In this document: piece after piece, positions 26,690 through 35,230 of the stretch | Position numbering within the stretch: the stretch's first letter is position 1 | How the letters are laid out: the number at the start of each line of letters is the position of its first letter | Source of the DNA: an uncultured Pelagibacteraceae bacterium | GTDB lineage: Bacteria > Pseudomonadota > Alphaproteobacteria > Pelagibacterales > Pelagibacteraceae | Length of the DNA stretch: 64,000 nucleotides | Reading direction: 5' to 3' | NCBI GenBank assembly: GCA_902599805.1 | Contig: CACKGP010000001.1 | Span: 62,001 to 126,000 of the forward strand | Notes under the pieces: generated by a model | Databases searched by the model: none | What the model was told of the DNA's origin: nothing | Seen by the model: only the letters and a program-made list of their open reading frames with translations | Position numbers and translations under genes: made by a program

Positions 26690-27877
26690 ATGTCAGAAAC
26701 CAAAGAATCAATTTTAATTTTATTTACTGAAAGGAAAAAAGAAACTCCAAACACTTTTTTTTATGAAAAAAAATTCAATGACCAATACAAAACAAAAATA
26801 ATATATATTTCGGATTACCTGAAAACAAACAACCACAATATCGCAAAAAATATTAATGACATTATCAAAAAAGAAAAAATATCTTTAGTACTTTTTCAGG
26901 GCGATGGATTATCAATTATGGACATAAAATTTATAAGATTAATTGATAATAGTGTGAAAAAAGGAATTTTTTCCTGGGATGACCCAATGTATCATCATAC
27001 TAATAGAATAACAGCCTCCGCATGTGACTTTGTATTATCTGGCTGCCCAATATCTGTATTAAAATTTCAAGAACTTGGATACAAAGCTTTATTTCTCCCT
27101 GTAGAATCTACCAGTTCTGTTTTTAAGGATTTAGAAGAAAAAAAAATTTACGATGTATTATTTTTTGGCAGAAAAAAAAATAATCGATCTAAATATTTAG
27201 AATATTTAAAAAAAAATAATATAAAAGTTTTAGAATGTGGACCTTACGATGAAATATCTAATACGTTTGAAAAGCTCAACAAGTTGATTAATCAATCCAA
27301 AATTATTTTAAATTTTACTGAACAAGATAACTCAAAGTATAGTTATAACCCTTTGTCTTCTTTCAAATATCAATTTACCTTAAGAGGACGTGTATATTTT
27401 ATTGGTTTATGTGGATCACTTTGTATTTCAGAATACGATCCATCAGCAGAGTTATTATTTACAAATAATGAGTTACCTTTTTTTACGAGCAAAAATGAAT
27501 GTTTATCTTTAATAAGACATTATTTATCAGACGAGTCTAAACTTGCGGAGGCTACAAAAAAATATAACATTAAATGTATGGAGTTTGAGGATAAAATTTA
27601 TATGAAAAAAACCAAATTATTTATTAATGAAATTTCTAAAACAAAAAACAGTTTAATACTGCATTTACCATTTTGGTATGAGTTTTTATACTTTAAAAAA
27701 AATATTCAAATAAGATTTAGACAGAATCAATTTTTATCCTTTTATAGCCAAGTTTACAACTCATTATTCAAAGACAAATATGAAAATAAAAGATTAATAC
27801 CAATTATTTTTGTTTTTGGAATAATCAGCTCTATAATGTTTCTGATAAAATCTCCATTCTCAAAAAAAAAGATATGA
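26690..27877 (+). CDS. Glycosyltransferase-like protein (CgeB-like GT-B fold)
   Basis: 395 aa. The pattern FQGDGLSIMDIKFIRLIDN, GIFSWDDPMYHH (about 92-103), DFVLSGCPISVLKFQELGYKALFLPVES (about 112-139), YDVLFFGRKKNNRSKYLEYLKKNNIKVLECGP and a Glu-rich C-terminal lobe (FIGLCGSLCISEYDPSAELLF) resembles CgeB/YkvP-type glycosyltransferases, where the last block is the donor-binding site. A hydrophobic segment near 366-385 may anchor it to the membrane. Assignment is by pattern; substrates unknown. Starts 13 bases after tRNA-Leu and overlaps nadK by 4 bases. Confidence 0.65.
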   Translation: MSETKESILILFTERKKETPNTFFYEKKFNDQYKTKIIYISDYLKTNNHNIAKNINDIIKKEKISLVLFQGDGLSIMDIKFIRLIDNSVKKGIFSWDDPMYHHTNRITASACDFVLSGCPISVLKFQELGYKALFLPVESTSSVFKDLEEKKIYDVLFFGRKKNNRSKYLEYLKKNNIKVLECGPYDEISNTFEKLNKLINQSKIILNFTEQDNSKYSYNPLSSFKYQFTLRGRVYFIGLCGSLCISEYDPSAELLFTNNELPFFTSKNECLSLIRHYLSDESKLAEATKKYNIKCMEFEDKIYMKKTKLFINEISKTKNSLILHLPFWYEFLYFKKNIQIRFRQNQFLSFYSQVYNSLFKDKYENKRLIPIIFVFGIISSIMFLIKSPFSKKKI

Positions 27878-28641
27878 AAAAATTTAGTTTTGTTTTTGAT
27901 AACAGTAATAAAGCACGATATTTAAAAAAAATTATATTTAAAAAGTATAAAAATTTTTCTATTAAAAAGTCTGATGTAATTGTTGTTGCTGGTGGTGATG
28001 GCTTTATGCTCAAAACTATTAAAAAACTTTACGATTATAATAAACCTTTTTACGGTATAAATTGTGGCTCAGTAGGTTTCTTGCTAAATAAATTTACCTC
28101 ACAAAGAATAATTGAAAGAATTAATAAAGCTAAGCCCACTATGATTTATCCTCTTCAAATTAAAACAATTAGTAAAGCCAAAAAGATTAATTCATTGTTA
28201 GCAATTAATGAATTATCAATTTTAAGACAAAGCAAACAAGCATCTTTGATACAAATTAAAATTAACCAAAAAATTCTAATTAAAAAATTGATTGGGGATG
28301 GTATATTATTATCTACTCCAGCAGGTAGTACAGCATATAACCTTTCTGTGAACGGTCCAATTTTATTATTAAATTCAAAGAAGCTGGCTATAACACCAAT
28401 AAGTCCATTTAGACCAAGAAGATGGAAAGGAAAAGTTGTTACCGATAGAGCGCAAATTTTTATAAAAAATTTAGATCCCAAAAAAAGACCTATCGCTGCA
28501 GTTGCTGACAATAATGAAATTAGAAATATTGTTTCGATTAAGGCATCAGTGAATAAGAAGATTAAATTTAAACTCCTATTTAATACAGGAGAAAGTTTAT
28601 TAAAGAAGATTAAATCTGAACAAAAAAGAAAAATTAACTAA
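27874..28641 (+). CDS. nadK: NAD kinase
   Basis: 255 aa. Makes NADP from NAD and ATP. The GGDG motif (VVAGGDGFMLKTI, about 37-49) with catalytic Asp, NCGSVGFLLNKF (about 64-75), NELSILR (NE/D motif) and GDGILLSTPAGSTAYNLSVNGPI (about 141-163) are all present. Typical alphaproteobacterial length. The ATG overlaps the upstream glycosyltransferase stop (ATGA). Confidence 0.94.
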   Translation: MKKFSFVFDNSNKARYLKKIIFKKYKNFSIKKSDVIVVAGGDGFMLKTIKKLYDYNKPFYGINCGSVGFLLNKFTSQRIIERINKAKPTMIYPLQIKTISKAKKINSLLAINELSILRQSKQASLIQIKINQKILIKKLIGDGILLSTPAGSTAYNLSVNGPILLLNSKKLAITPISPFRPRRWKGKVVTDRAQIFIKNLDPKKRPIAAVADNNEIRNIVSIKASVNKKIKFKLLFNTGESLLKKIKSEQKRKIN

Positions 28642-28708
28642 ATTTATATTATGACCATTTTGGTTTTAATAGCTTTAAAAAGATTTAATTATCTGTTTTA
28701 CTAAGTAA

Positions 28709-29908
28709 ATGAAAATACTTTGTATTCTATATGATGATCCTAAAGGTGGAATGCCTAAAAATTATCCAATATCTTCTTTACCAAAATTAGATAAGTATCC
28801 TGATGGCATGAAACTTCCAACACCTAGTTCAATAGATTTTACACCAGGTCAATTGCTTGGATGTGTTTCTGGTGAATTAGGTTTAAGAAAATTTTTAGAG
28901 TCAAAAGGACATAAATTAGTAGTTACTTCAGATAAAGATGCTAAAGGATGTAAAGCAGATAAAGAATTAGTCGATGCTGATGTCGTAATTTCTCAACCCT
29001 TTTGGCCATACTATTTAACTAAAGAAAGAATTAAATCAGCTAAGAATTTAAAGATGGCGATAACCGCTGGAATAGGATCCGACCATGTTGATCTTCAGGC
29101 AGCAATAGATAACAAAATAGATGTTGTCGAGGTAACATATTGTAACTCTAGATCAGTGGCGGAGCATATAGTTATGATGATTTTATCTTTGGTAAGAGAT
29201 TATCATAACCAACATAAAATAGTAAATGATGGCGGATGGAATATTGCTGACGCTGTCCAAAGATCATATGATGTTGAAGGAATGCATGTAGGTACAGTTG
29301 CTGCAGGACGTATTGGTTTAGATGCTTTAAGAAAAATGAAACCTTTCGATGTCCATTTACATTATTTTGATAGACACAAACTTCCTGACACTGTTGAAAA
29401 AGAGTTAAATTTAACTTTTCACGAATCTGTAGAGTCACTTGTCAAAGTTTGCGATGTTGTTACAATTAATTGCCCCTTACATCCAGAAACTGAAAATTTA
29501 TTTGACGAAAAACTAATTAGTAAAATGAAAAAAGGAGCTTACATTGTTAACACTGCTCGAGGAAAAATTTGTAATAGAGAAGCTATTGCTAAAGCTCTTA
29601 AATCAGGTCAGCTAAGTGGTTATGCTGGTGACGTATGGTTTCCTCAGCCAGCACCAAATGATCATATTTGGAGAACAATGCCTAATCATGGTATGACACC
29701 TCATACATCAGGAACTTCTCTTTCGGCACAAGCAAGATATGCAGCTGGAGTAAGAGAAATATTAGAATGTTTTATAGAAAAAAAACCAATTAGAGATCAA
29801 TATCTTATTATAAAAAATGGACAACTCGCTGGAATGGGCGCACATTCTTATAGCAAAGGTAGTGCCACTAGCGGTTCTGAAGAAGCTACAAAATACAAAA
29901 AGAAATAA
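28709..29908 (+). CDS. fdh: NAD-dependent formate dehydrogenase
   Basis: 399 aa, metal-free D-2-hydroxyacid dehydrogenase family, oxidising formate to CO2 with NAD. Beyond the general fold it has the long FDH-type N-terminus (ILYDDPKGGMPKNYP) and FDH residues: SQPFWPYYLT (formate pocket Phe), TAGIGSDHVDL, NSRSVAEHIVMM (Asn), VGTVAAGRIGLDALR nucleotide loop, YFDRHKLP with an Asp favouring NAD over NADP, VNTARGK (Arg), GDVWFPQPAP (Gln) and TPHTSGTSLSAQARYAAG (His). Separate from the molybdenum formate dehydrogenases. A 67-base leader has a weak TTGGTT / TTTAAT pair. Confidence 0.95.
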   Translation: MKILCILYDDPKGGMPKNYPISSLPKLDKYPDGMKLPTPSSIDFTPGQLLGCVSGELGLRKFLESKGHKLVVTSDKDAKGCKADKELVDADVVISQPFWPYYLTKERIKSAKNLKMAITAGIGSDHVDLQAAIDNKIDVVEVTYCNSRSVAEHIVMMILSLVRDYHNQHKIVNDGGWNIADAVQRSYDVEGMHVGTVAAGRIGLDALRKMKPFDVHLHYFDRHKLPDTVEKELNLTFHESVESLVKVCDVVTINCPLHPETENLFDEKLISKMKKGAYIVNTARGKICNREAIAKALKSGQLSGYAGDVWFPQPAPNDHIWRTMPNHGMTPHTSGTSLSAQARYAAGVREILECFIEKKPIRDQYLIIKNGQLAGMGAHSYSKGSATSGSEEATKYKKK

Positions 29909-29923
29909 TTTGAGAAATTGATT

Positions 29924-29999
29924 TGGTGCCCCCACACGGACTCGAACCGCGAACCTACTGATTACAAATCAGTTGCTCTACCAATTGAGCTATGAGGGC
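29924..29999 (-). tRNA. tRNA-Thr(UGU)
   Basis: 76 bases with encoded CCA. On the minus strand: acceptor GCCCTCA / TGGGGGC (one T-G pair), D-arm GCTCAATTGGTAGAGC, anticodon loop carrying TGT, T-arm GTTCGAGTC. In many proteobacteria this tRNA sits with tRNA-Tyr and tRNA-Gly in front of tuf; here it is about 0.9 kb away and inverted. Confidence 0.97.
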
Positions 30000-30007
30000 C
30001 TGCACGG

Positions 30008-30037
30008 AGTATTAAATAAAAGTTAGGCAGATATCAA
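30008..30037 (-). promoter_or_regulatory. Candidate promoter for tRNA-Thr
   Basis: Reading the minus strand: -35 TTGATA (30037-30032), 18-base spacer, AATACT (30013-30008), then a GC-rich discriminator. The predicted start is only 1-2 bases before the mature tRNA. The -35 touches the 3' end of rlmB. Confidence 0.4.
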
Positions 30038-30786
30038 GATTTTTTTTTAATAAAGTTCAAATGATGAAAAACTACAGATGCGCTATTAGAAATATTTAGA
30101 CTTTCTACATTTTTATTTATATTTATACGAAATAAAAAATCCGAATTTTTTTTTATTTGATGACTTAAACCATAGCCTTCGGACCCAAATAATAGAACAT
30201 TATTTCCCATCCAATCATGATTTGTAAAATCTTTTTTACTTTCGGTGTCAAACCCACTTACCCAGAAATTTTTAGACTTTAAATATTTGAGCGTTGTGTT
30301 TATATTTGATACTTGAAATATTTTGATTAATTCGGTGCATCCGCTCGCACTTTTATATAATAATTTACTTTCACTAGGATATGACCTTTCTTTTACTATT
30401 ATTCCATCTATATTAAATGACGTCGCGCTTCTAATAATTGAGCCTATATTTCTAGGATCTGTGACTTCATCTAAAGCGACTAAATTTATGTCATTTCTAT
30501 CAGAATTTTCGTTAACATAACTTTTCAAACTTATTTCTTCTAAATGCTCTATTTCTGCAACTAAACCTTGGTGTAATATACCTTCGTTAGAACAATATTT
30601 ATCTAATTCCTTTTTTGACTTGTAAAAAACACTTACGTTTTTAAGAAGGTTGATATGCTGATTTTCTTTATGTATTTTTTTCTTGGAGTCTTCTGTTAAA
30701 AACACCCTAACAACTTGCCTTACAGGGTTTTTAAGCGCCTCAGTAACAGCATGTCTTCCTACGATGTAAAAAGTACTTTTTTTCAC
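30034..30786 (-). CDS. rlmB: 23S rRNA (guanosine-2'-O-)-methyltransferase, RlmB/TrmH family
   Basis: 250 aa SPOUT enzyme; GTG start (30786), matching the family opening FYIVGRHAVTEAL. N-terminal L30e-like RNA-binding domain (about 8-90), then the knot motifs LVALDEVTDPRNIGSIIRSA (about 101-120), VLLFGSEGYGLSHQI (about 193-207) and SLNISNSASVVFHH (about 226-239). RlmB methylates G2251 in the P-loop of 23S rRNA; homologs also modify tRNA G18, so the target is inferred from the N-domain. Confidence 0.9.
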   Translation of the reverse strand: MKKSTFYIVGRHAVTEALKNPVRQVVRVFLTEDSKKKIHKENQHINLLKNVSVFYKSKKELDKYCSNEGILHQGLVAEIEHLEEISLKSYVNENSDRNDINLVALDEVTDPRNIGSIIRSATSFNIDGIIVKERSYPSESKLLYKSASGCTELIKIFQVSNINTTLKYLKSKNFWVSGFDTESKKDFTNHDWMGNNVLLFGSEGYGLSHQIKKNSDFLFRININKNVESLNISNSASVVFHHLNFIKKKS

Positions 30787-30840
30787 TAAATTTAATGTTT
30801 TTTTTTAAATAAATAGCATATTTAGGAGCAAAATGATTTA

Positions 30841-30869
30841 TTGCATTTATCATACAAGATGCTTATAAA
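30841..30869 (+). promoter_or_regulatory. Candidate promoter for the tRNA-Tyr/tRNA-Gly/tuf unit
   Basis: TTGCAT (30841-30846), 17-base spacer, TATAAA (30864-30869), followed by an ACCC discriminator typical of stable-RNA promoters. Start expected near 30876, about 46 bases before tRNA-Tyr. The rest of the 135-base gap (30787-30921) has no other clear feature. Confidence 0.42.
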
Positions 30870-30921
30870 ACCCTTGTTGTTGAATGCTTTTTAAGTTATT
30901 GGGTATCCCCTAACAGTACTT

Positions 30922-31007
30922 GGAGGGGTACCAAAGCGGTCAAATGGGGCGGGCTGTAAACCCGTTGACTTCGGTCTTCGAAAGTTCGAATCTTTCCCCC
31001 TCCACCA
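30922..31007 (+). tRNA. tRNA-Tyr(GUA)
   Basis: 86 bases with encoded CCA; acceptor GGAGGGG / CCCCTCC, anticodon loop with GTA (GGCTGTAAACCC), long variable arm, T-arm GTTCGAATC. First of two tRNAs in front of tuf. Confidence 0.97.
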
Positions 31008-31056
31008 AACTTAAAAGGTGTTTTATAATATAAGAGTGTATAAAAGTTTGGATTGT

Positions 31057-31130
31057 GCGGGTGTCGTATAATGGTAATACCTCAGATTTCCAATCTGATG
31101 CTAGGAGTTCGATTCTCCTCATCCGCTCCA
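31057..31130 (+). tRNA. tRNA-Gly(UCC)
   Basis: 74 bases with encoded CCA; acceptor GCGGGTG / CATCCGC, anticodon loop TTTCCAA carrying TCC, T-arm GTTCGATTC. 49 bases after tRNA-Tyr and 38 bases before tuf, presumably one precursor transcript. Confidence 0.97.
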
Positions 31131-31168
31131 AATAAAGTTAAAAATTATATATAAAGAAGAGGAAAAAA

Positions 31169-32362
31169 ATGGCGGACAAGAAAAAATTTGAAAGAAGTAA
31201 ACCTCATTGTAACATTGGTACAATTGGGCACGTTGATCACGGTAAAACAACTCTAACAGCAGCAATAACTAAAGTATTAGCTGAAAAAGGTGGAGCAGAA
31301 TTTATTGCGTATGATCAAATTGATAAAGCACCTGAGGAAAAAGAAAGAGGAATTACAATTTCAACAGCTCACGTTGAGTATGAAACTGATAAAAGACACT
31401 ATGCACACGTTGACTGTCCTGGTCACGCTGACTATGTGAAAAATATGATCACTGGTGCAGCACAAATGGATGGTGCGATATTGGTTGTGAACGCAGCAGA
31501 TGGTCCAATGCCACAAACTCGAGAGCATATTCTTTTAGCAAGACAAGTTGGTGTACCTGCCATTGTAGTTTTTTTAAATAAAATTGATCAAGTTAAAGAT
31601 AAAGAGTTAGTAGAACTTGTAGAAACAGAAATTAGAGAACTACTTACGTCTTATAAATTTCCAGGAGATAAGATTCCAATCATCAAAGGTTCAGCGTTAA
31701 ACGCCGTTGAAGGAAAAGATGAGGCAACAGGAAAAAACGCAATCATGGAACTTATGAAAGCTGTCGACGACACAATCCCACAACCAGAAAGACCAAAAGA
31801 CAAGCCGTTCTTAATGCCAGTTGAAGACGTCTTCTCAATTTCAGGAAGAGGAACAGTTGCTACAGGAAGAGTTGAGCAAGGAGTTGTTAAAACCGGTGAG
31901 GAACTGGAAATAGTTGGTATAAAAGATACTAAAAAAACAGTTATAACTGGAGTGGAAATGTTTAGAAAAATTTTAGATACAGGTGAAGCAGGCGACAACA
32001 TTGGTGCACTTTTAAGAGGTGTTGAAAGAACTGACATTGAGAGAGGTCAAGTTTTAGCAAAACCTGGGTCTGTAACGCCACATACGGAATTTGAAGCTCA
32101 AGCTTATGTATTAAAAAAAGAAGAGGGAGGAAGACATACTCCATTTTTTACAAAGTATAGACCTCAATTCTACTTTAGAACTACAGATGTAACTGGAGAG
32201 GTAACTCTTCCATCTGGTACTGAAATGATAATGCCAGGCGATGATGCTAAATTTAATGTAAAACTTATAACTCCAATAGCTATGAGTGAAAAACTAAATT
32301 TTGCAATTAGAGAGGGTGGTAAAACAGTTGGTGCTGGAGTGGTAACCAAAATTATAAAATAA
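31169..32362 (+). CDS. tuf: Elongation factor Tu
   Basis: 397 aa GTPase that brings aminoacyl-tRNA to the ribosome. G1 GHVDHGKT (20-27), RGITIS switch I (about 59-64), DCPGHADY (G3), NKID (G4) and GSAL (G5) are present, followed by the two beta-barrel domains ending in [20 protein letters not shown] Shine-Dalgarno-like run precedes the ATG. This is the only tuf copy in the window: the str operon at 43.7 kb lacks the usual second copy after fusA. Encoded inside the tRNA-Tyr/Gly to tRNA-Trp unit. Confidence 0.99.
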   Translation: MADKKKFERSKPHCNIGTIGHVDHGKTTLTAAITKVLAEKGGAEFIAYDQIDKAPEEKERGITISTAHVEYETDKRHYAHVDCPGHADYVKNMITGAAQMDGAILVVNAADGPMPQTREHILLARQVGVPAIVVFLNKIDQVKDKELVELVETEIRELLTSYKFPGDKIPIIKGSALNAVEGKDEATGKNAIMELMKAVDDTIPQPERPKDKPFLMPVEDVFSISGRGTVATGRVEQGVVKTGEELEIVGIKDTKKTVITGVEMFRKILDTGEAGDNIGALLRGVERTDIERGQVLAKPGSVTPHTEFEAQAYVLKKEEGGRHTPFFTKYRPQFYFRTTDVTGEVTLPSGTEMIMPGDDAKFNVKLITPIAMSEKLNFAIREGGKTVGAGVVTKIIK

Positions 32363-32368
32363 GCTACT

Positions 32369-32444
32369 AGGAGTGTAGCTCAATTGGTAGAGCGCCGGTC
32401 TCCAAAACCGGAGGTTGGGGGTTCGATTCCCTCCGCTCCTGCCA
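32369..32444 (+). tRNA. tRNA-Trp(CCA)
   Basis: 76 bases with encoded CCA; acceptor AGGAGTG / CGCTCCT, D-arm GCTCAATTGGTAGAGC, anticodon loop CTCCAAA carrying CCA, T-arm GTTCGATTC. It begins 6 bases after the tuf stop and ends 14 bases before secE, so it must be cut from a protein-coding transcript. Confidence 0.97.
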
Positions 32445-32458
32445 AGAACAGAAAACTT

Positions 32459-32650
32459 ATGAGAAACCCATTAAGATTTTTACAAGAAGTTAAACAAGAA
32501 GCTTTCAAGATAACATGGCCAACAAAAAAAGATACTGTTACTGGATCTTTAATGGTTTTTGGATTAGCTACTTTAGCTGCAGTTTTCTTTTTATTATTAG
32601 ATCAAATTTTAAGATTTTTATTAAACTTAGTTTTAACCCTTAATTTTTAA
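32459..32650 (+). CDS. secE: Preprotein translocase subunit SecE
   Basis: 63 aa, the minimal single-helix form. The amphipathic LRFLQEVKQEAFKITWPTKKDT segment (4-25) is the SecE cytosolic signature and is followed by one transmembrane helix (about 31-58). It clamps SecY in the SecYEG channel. The ATG at 32459 is chosen because the longer open frame upstream runs through tRNA-Trp. The order tRNA-Trp-secE-nusG is conserved in proteobacteria. Confidence 0.95.
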   Translation: MRNPLRFLQEVKQEAFKITWPTKKDTVTGSLMVFGLATLAAVFFLLLDQILRFLLNLVLTLNF

Positions 32651-32651
32651 A

Positions 32652-33176
32652 ATGAATTGGTACATTGTGCAAGCTTACTCTGGATTTGAAAATAAGGTTG
32701 CTGATAGCATAAAAGATATTATGGCAAAAAACTCTTTACAAAATAACCTTGGAGAAATTCTTGTTCCAACGCAAAAGGTTGTTGAGGTAAAAAAAGGCAA
32801 AAGAACACAAAAAGAAAAGAAATATTTTCCTGGATACGTTTTAGTTAAACTTGATTTAAACAAAAATATTTATCATAAAATTAAAAATATACAAAAAGTG
32901 AGTGGTTTTTTAGGTCCAGAGGGAAGTCCGGTACCTGTTTCAGAAAATGAAATTAAGAAAATAATGGGCCAGATTGATGAGACAGAGACAAATCCAACTG
33001 CTGGTATTATTTATGAAGTTGGAGAAAAAATAAAAGTTTCTGATGGACCATTTGCTTCTTTTACTGGTTTAATAGAGGAAATTGATGAAGAAAAATTAAG
33101 ATTAAAGGTCTCAGTTTCAATTTTTGGACGACCAACACCTGTTGATCTTGAGTTTAATCAAGTGGAGAAAATATAA
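32652..33176 (+). CDS. nusG: Transcription termination/antitermination factor NusG
   Basis: 174 aa. NGN domain beginning [18 protein letters not shown] (about 3-20) with [12 protein letters not shown], then the C-terminal KOW domain ([22 protein letters not shown], about 125-146). It binds RNA polymerase clamp and links it to Rho or ribosomal S10. One base from secE; shares one base with rplK. Confidence 0.97.
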   Translation: MNWYIVQAYSGFENKVADSIKDIMAKNSLQNNLGEILVPTQKVVEVKKGKRTQKEKKYFPGYVLVKLDLNKNIYHKIKNIQKVSGFLGPEGSPVPVSENEIKKIMGQIDETETNPTAGIIYEVGEKIKVSDGPFASFTGLIEEIDEEKLRLKVSVSIFGRPTPVDLEFNQVEKI

Positions 33177-33601
33177 TGGCAAAAGAAATAGCTGGCTATG
33201 TAAAATTGCAAATTAAAGGTGGACAAGCAAATCCTGCCCCACCGGTAGGTCCTGCTCTTGGGCAAAGAGGAATTAATATAATGGAGTTTTGTAAAGCTTT
33301 TAACGCAAAGACAAAAGCTTTTATGGGGAAACCTGTTCCAGTTGTTATTACAGTTTATAAAGACAAAAAATTTGACTTTATAATTAAGTCTCCACCTGCA
33401 TCACATTTTATTAGAGAAGCTGCTAAACTACAAAGTGGTTCAAAAGAACCTGGAAGAGTTATTGCAGGATCAATAACAATTAAGCAAGCTGAACAAATTG
33501 CAAAAGAGAAAATGAAAGATCTTAACGCCCATGATTTAGCGGAAGCAACTAAAATTATTTGTGGGTCAGCAAGATCAATGGGTATAGAAGTTAAAAAATG
33601 A
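33176..33601 (+). CDS. rplK: 50S ribosomal protein L11
   Basis: 141 aa. [31 protein letters not shown] (about 12-42) is the proline-rich N-domain that, with 23S rRNA, forms the GTPase-associated centre; the C-domain binds the rRNA thiostrepton loop. Normal length. The start shares one base with the nusG stop and its end overlaps rplA by 4 bases. Confidence 0.98.
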   Translation: MAKEIAGYVKLQIKGGQANPAPPVGPALGQRGINIMEFCKAFNAKTKAFMGKPVPVVITVYKDKKFDFIIKSPPASHFIREAAKLQSGSKEPGRVIAGSITIKQAEQIAKEKMKDLNAHDLAEATKIICGSARSMGIEVKK

Positions 33602-34290
33602 AAAAAAAATCTAAAAGATATAAAAATTTAAAAGAGACTTACAAAAAAAGAGAAGCTAATAAATTTGAGCAAATTATTAAGGAACTTAAAAATGGATCTG
33701 GAGTTAAATTTGATGAATCAATTGATATTTCTATGAAGATAAATCTTAAAAAAATTAAAGGCTCTGATAATAATCTAAGAACATTAATTGATTTGCCTCA
33801 TGGAAACGGAAAAAAAGTTAGAGTTGGCCTCTTGTGTGATGAAAATAAATTAGATGAAGCCAAAAAAAGTGGAGCAGAGGTTGTGGGTTCCGAGGATCTT
33901 TTAAAAAAAATAGCAGATAAGAATATTGAATTTGATAAATTAATTTGTACACCCTCAATGATGTCCAAAATTGGAAAATTAGGAAAAATACTTGGACCTA
34001 AAGGTCTTATGCCAAACCCAAAGATGGGTACTGTTTCTGATGACATAGCTAAAGCCGTTGATAAAGTTAAATACAAATCTATTGAAGTCAAAAATGACAA
34101 AGACGGCAACCTTTCTTTTTCAATAGGAAGAAAAAGTTTTCAAGAAAACAAATTATTGGAGAATGTAAAGAGTGCTTTTGAATTTTTAAAAAAAGATAAA
34201 TCATCAATTTTTAATTCTGAAAATATAAAAAAAGTTTATTTCTCTACAACTATGAGTCCCTCTTTTAAACTAAATTTTAAGGATATATAA
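33598..34290 (+). CDS. rplA: 50S ribosomal protein L1
   Basis: 230 aa. L1-stalk protein; the motif [20 protein letters not shown] (about 122-141) is diagnostic. ATG overlaps rplK stop. In enterobacteria L1 represses rplKA through a structure before rplK; here the space before rplK is occupied by nusG, so no such site is evident. Confidence 0.98.
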   Translation: MKKKSKRYKNLKETYKKREANKFEQIIKELKNGSGVKFDESIDISMKINLKKIKGSDNNLRTLIDLPHGNGKKVRVGLLCDENKLDEAKKSGAEVVGSEDLLKKIADKNIEFDKLICTPSMMSKIGKLGKILGPKGLMPNPKMGTVSDDIAKAVDKVKYKSIEVKNDKDGNLSFSIGRKSFQENKLLENVKSAFEFLKKDKSSIFNSENIKKVYFSTTMSPSFKLNFKDI

Positions 34291-34293
34291 ATT

Positions 34294-34806
34294 ATGATGA
34301 GCAAAGAACAGAAAAAGAATTACGTTGAGGAAATGAAAAAAGTTTTTTCTTCAAACGAAGCAGTAATGATAGCACATTACAAGGGTTTAAATGTAAAAGA
34401 GCTTGATGAGATTAGAGCTGAAATGAGAAAAAATGGAATATTTTTTAAAGTAACTAAAAATAGAATTACAAAGCTTGCTTTAAAAGAAACTAAATGCAAG
34501 GAGCTAGAAAGGTTCTTCACTGGTCCTACTGCAGCAGCTATATCTTCAGACCCAATTACTTCAGCCAAAATTTTAGCAAAATATGCTAAAGGTGACTCAC
34601 ACTTAAAAATAGTTGCTGGTTTTATGGATGGAAAGGTTTTGGAAGCCAAAGACGTGGCCCAAATCGCCACACTACCTACTTTAGACGAAGCAAGAGCTAA
34701 AATTGTTGGTATTTTGTCAGCTCCTGCTCAGAAATTTTTAAGTATTTTGCTTGCACCTGGCTCAAAAATTGCTATTTTGGCCCACGAGAAAAGTAAAAAA
34801 GGTTAA
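34294..34806 (+). CDS. rplJ: 50S ribosomal protein L10
   Basis: 170 aa. Binds 23S rRNA and anchors L7/L12 dimers; conserved VTKNRITKLALKET (about 52-65) and the C-terminal helix that carries L12. Only 3 bases separate it from rplA, so the long regulatory leader known from E. coli rplJ is absent. Two tandem ATG-type codons (ATGATG) begin the frame. Confidence 0.97.
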   Translation: MMSKEQKKNYVEEMKKVFSSNEAVMIAHYKGLNVKELDEIRAEMRKNGIFFKVTKNRITKLALKETKCKELERFFTGPTAAAISSDPITSAKILAKYAKGDSHLKIVAGFMDGKVLEAKDVAQIATLPTLDEARAKIVGILSAPAQKFLSILLAPGSKIAILAHEKSKKG

Positions 34807-34823
34807 ATATTTCTTAAAAATTT

Positions 34824-35192
34824 ATGGCTGATCTTAATAAAATTATTGATGAATTATCAAAACTAACTGTTGTTGAAGCAGCGGAACTTTCTAAACAACT
34901 AGAAGAAAAATGGGGAGTAACTGCAGCAGCACCAGCGGCAGCAGCACCAGCAGCTAGTGGAGCAGCTCCCGCAGAAGAAAAAAGTGAATTTACAATTTTT
35001 TTAAGTTCATCAGGTGATAAAAAAATTAACGTTATTAAAGAAGTTAGAGCTATAACAGGATTAGGATTAAAAGAGGCAAAAGATTTAGTAGAAGCAGCAC
35101 CTAAAGAGGTTAAAAAAGGCGTAGCGAAAAAAGATGCCGAAGAAGCTAAGAAAAAGCTAGAAGCTGCTGGAGCTAAAGTAGAATTAAAATAA
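34824..35192 (+). CDS. rplL: 50S ribosomal protein L7/L12
   Basis: 122 aa. N-terminal dimerisation helix, an Ala/Pro-rich hinge (about 34-50) and the C-terminal factor-binding domain with [24 protein letters not shown] (about 68-91). Recruits EF-Tu and EF-G to the ribosome. Followed by a 38-base gap to rpoB containing only a 5-bp weak inverted repeat, so no convincing attenuator. Confidence 0.98.
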   Translation: MADLNKIIDELSKLTVVEAAELSKQLEEKWGVTAAAPAAAAPAASGAAPAEEKSEFTIFLSSSGDKKINVIKEVRAITGLGLKEAKDLVEAAPKEVKKGVAKKDAEEAKKKLEAAGAKVELK

Positions 35193-35230
35193 TATCAGTA
35201 CAATTTCGCAAGTACTAAATTAGTTATTGA

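Noticed and set aside
26452-26754. 100-aa minus-strand ORF with a proline/serine-rich middle
   Set aside because: It is the antisense reading of tRNA-Leu and flanks; a typical spurious ORF over a tRNA.
30940-31131. 63-aa minus-strand ORF
   Set aside because: Reads across tRNA-Tyr and tRNA-Gly in antisense; a well-known annotation artefact.
32384-32458. Longer N-terminus for SecE
   Set aside because: The extra codons lie in tRNA-Trp; family alignment starts at 32459.
35193-35230. Possible attenuator between rplL and rpoB
   Set aside because: Only a 5-bp AGTAC/GTACT stem with no T-run; too weak to call.
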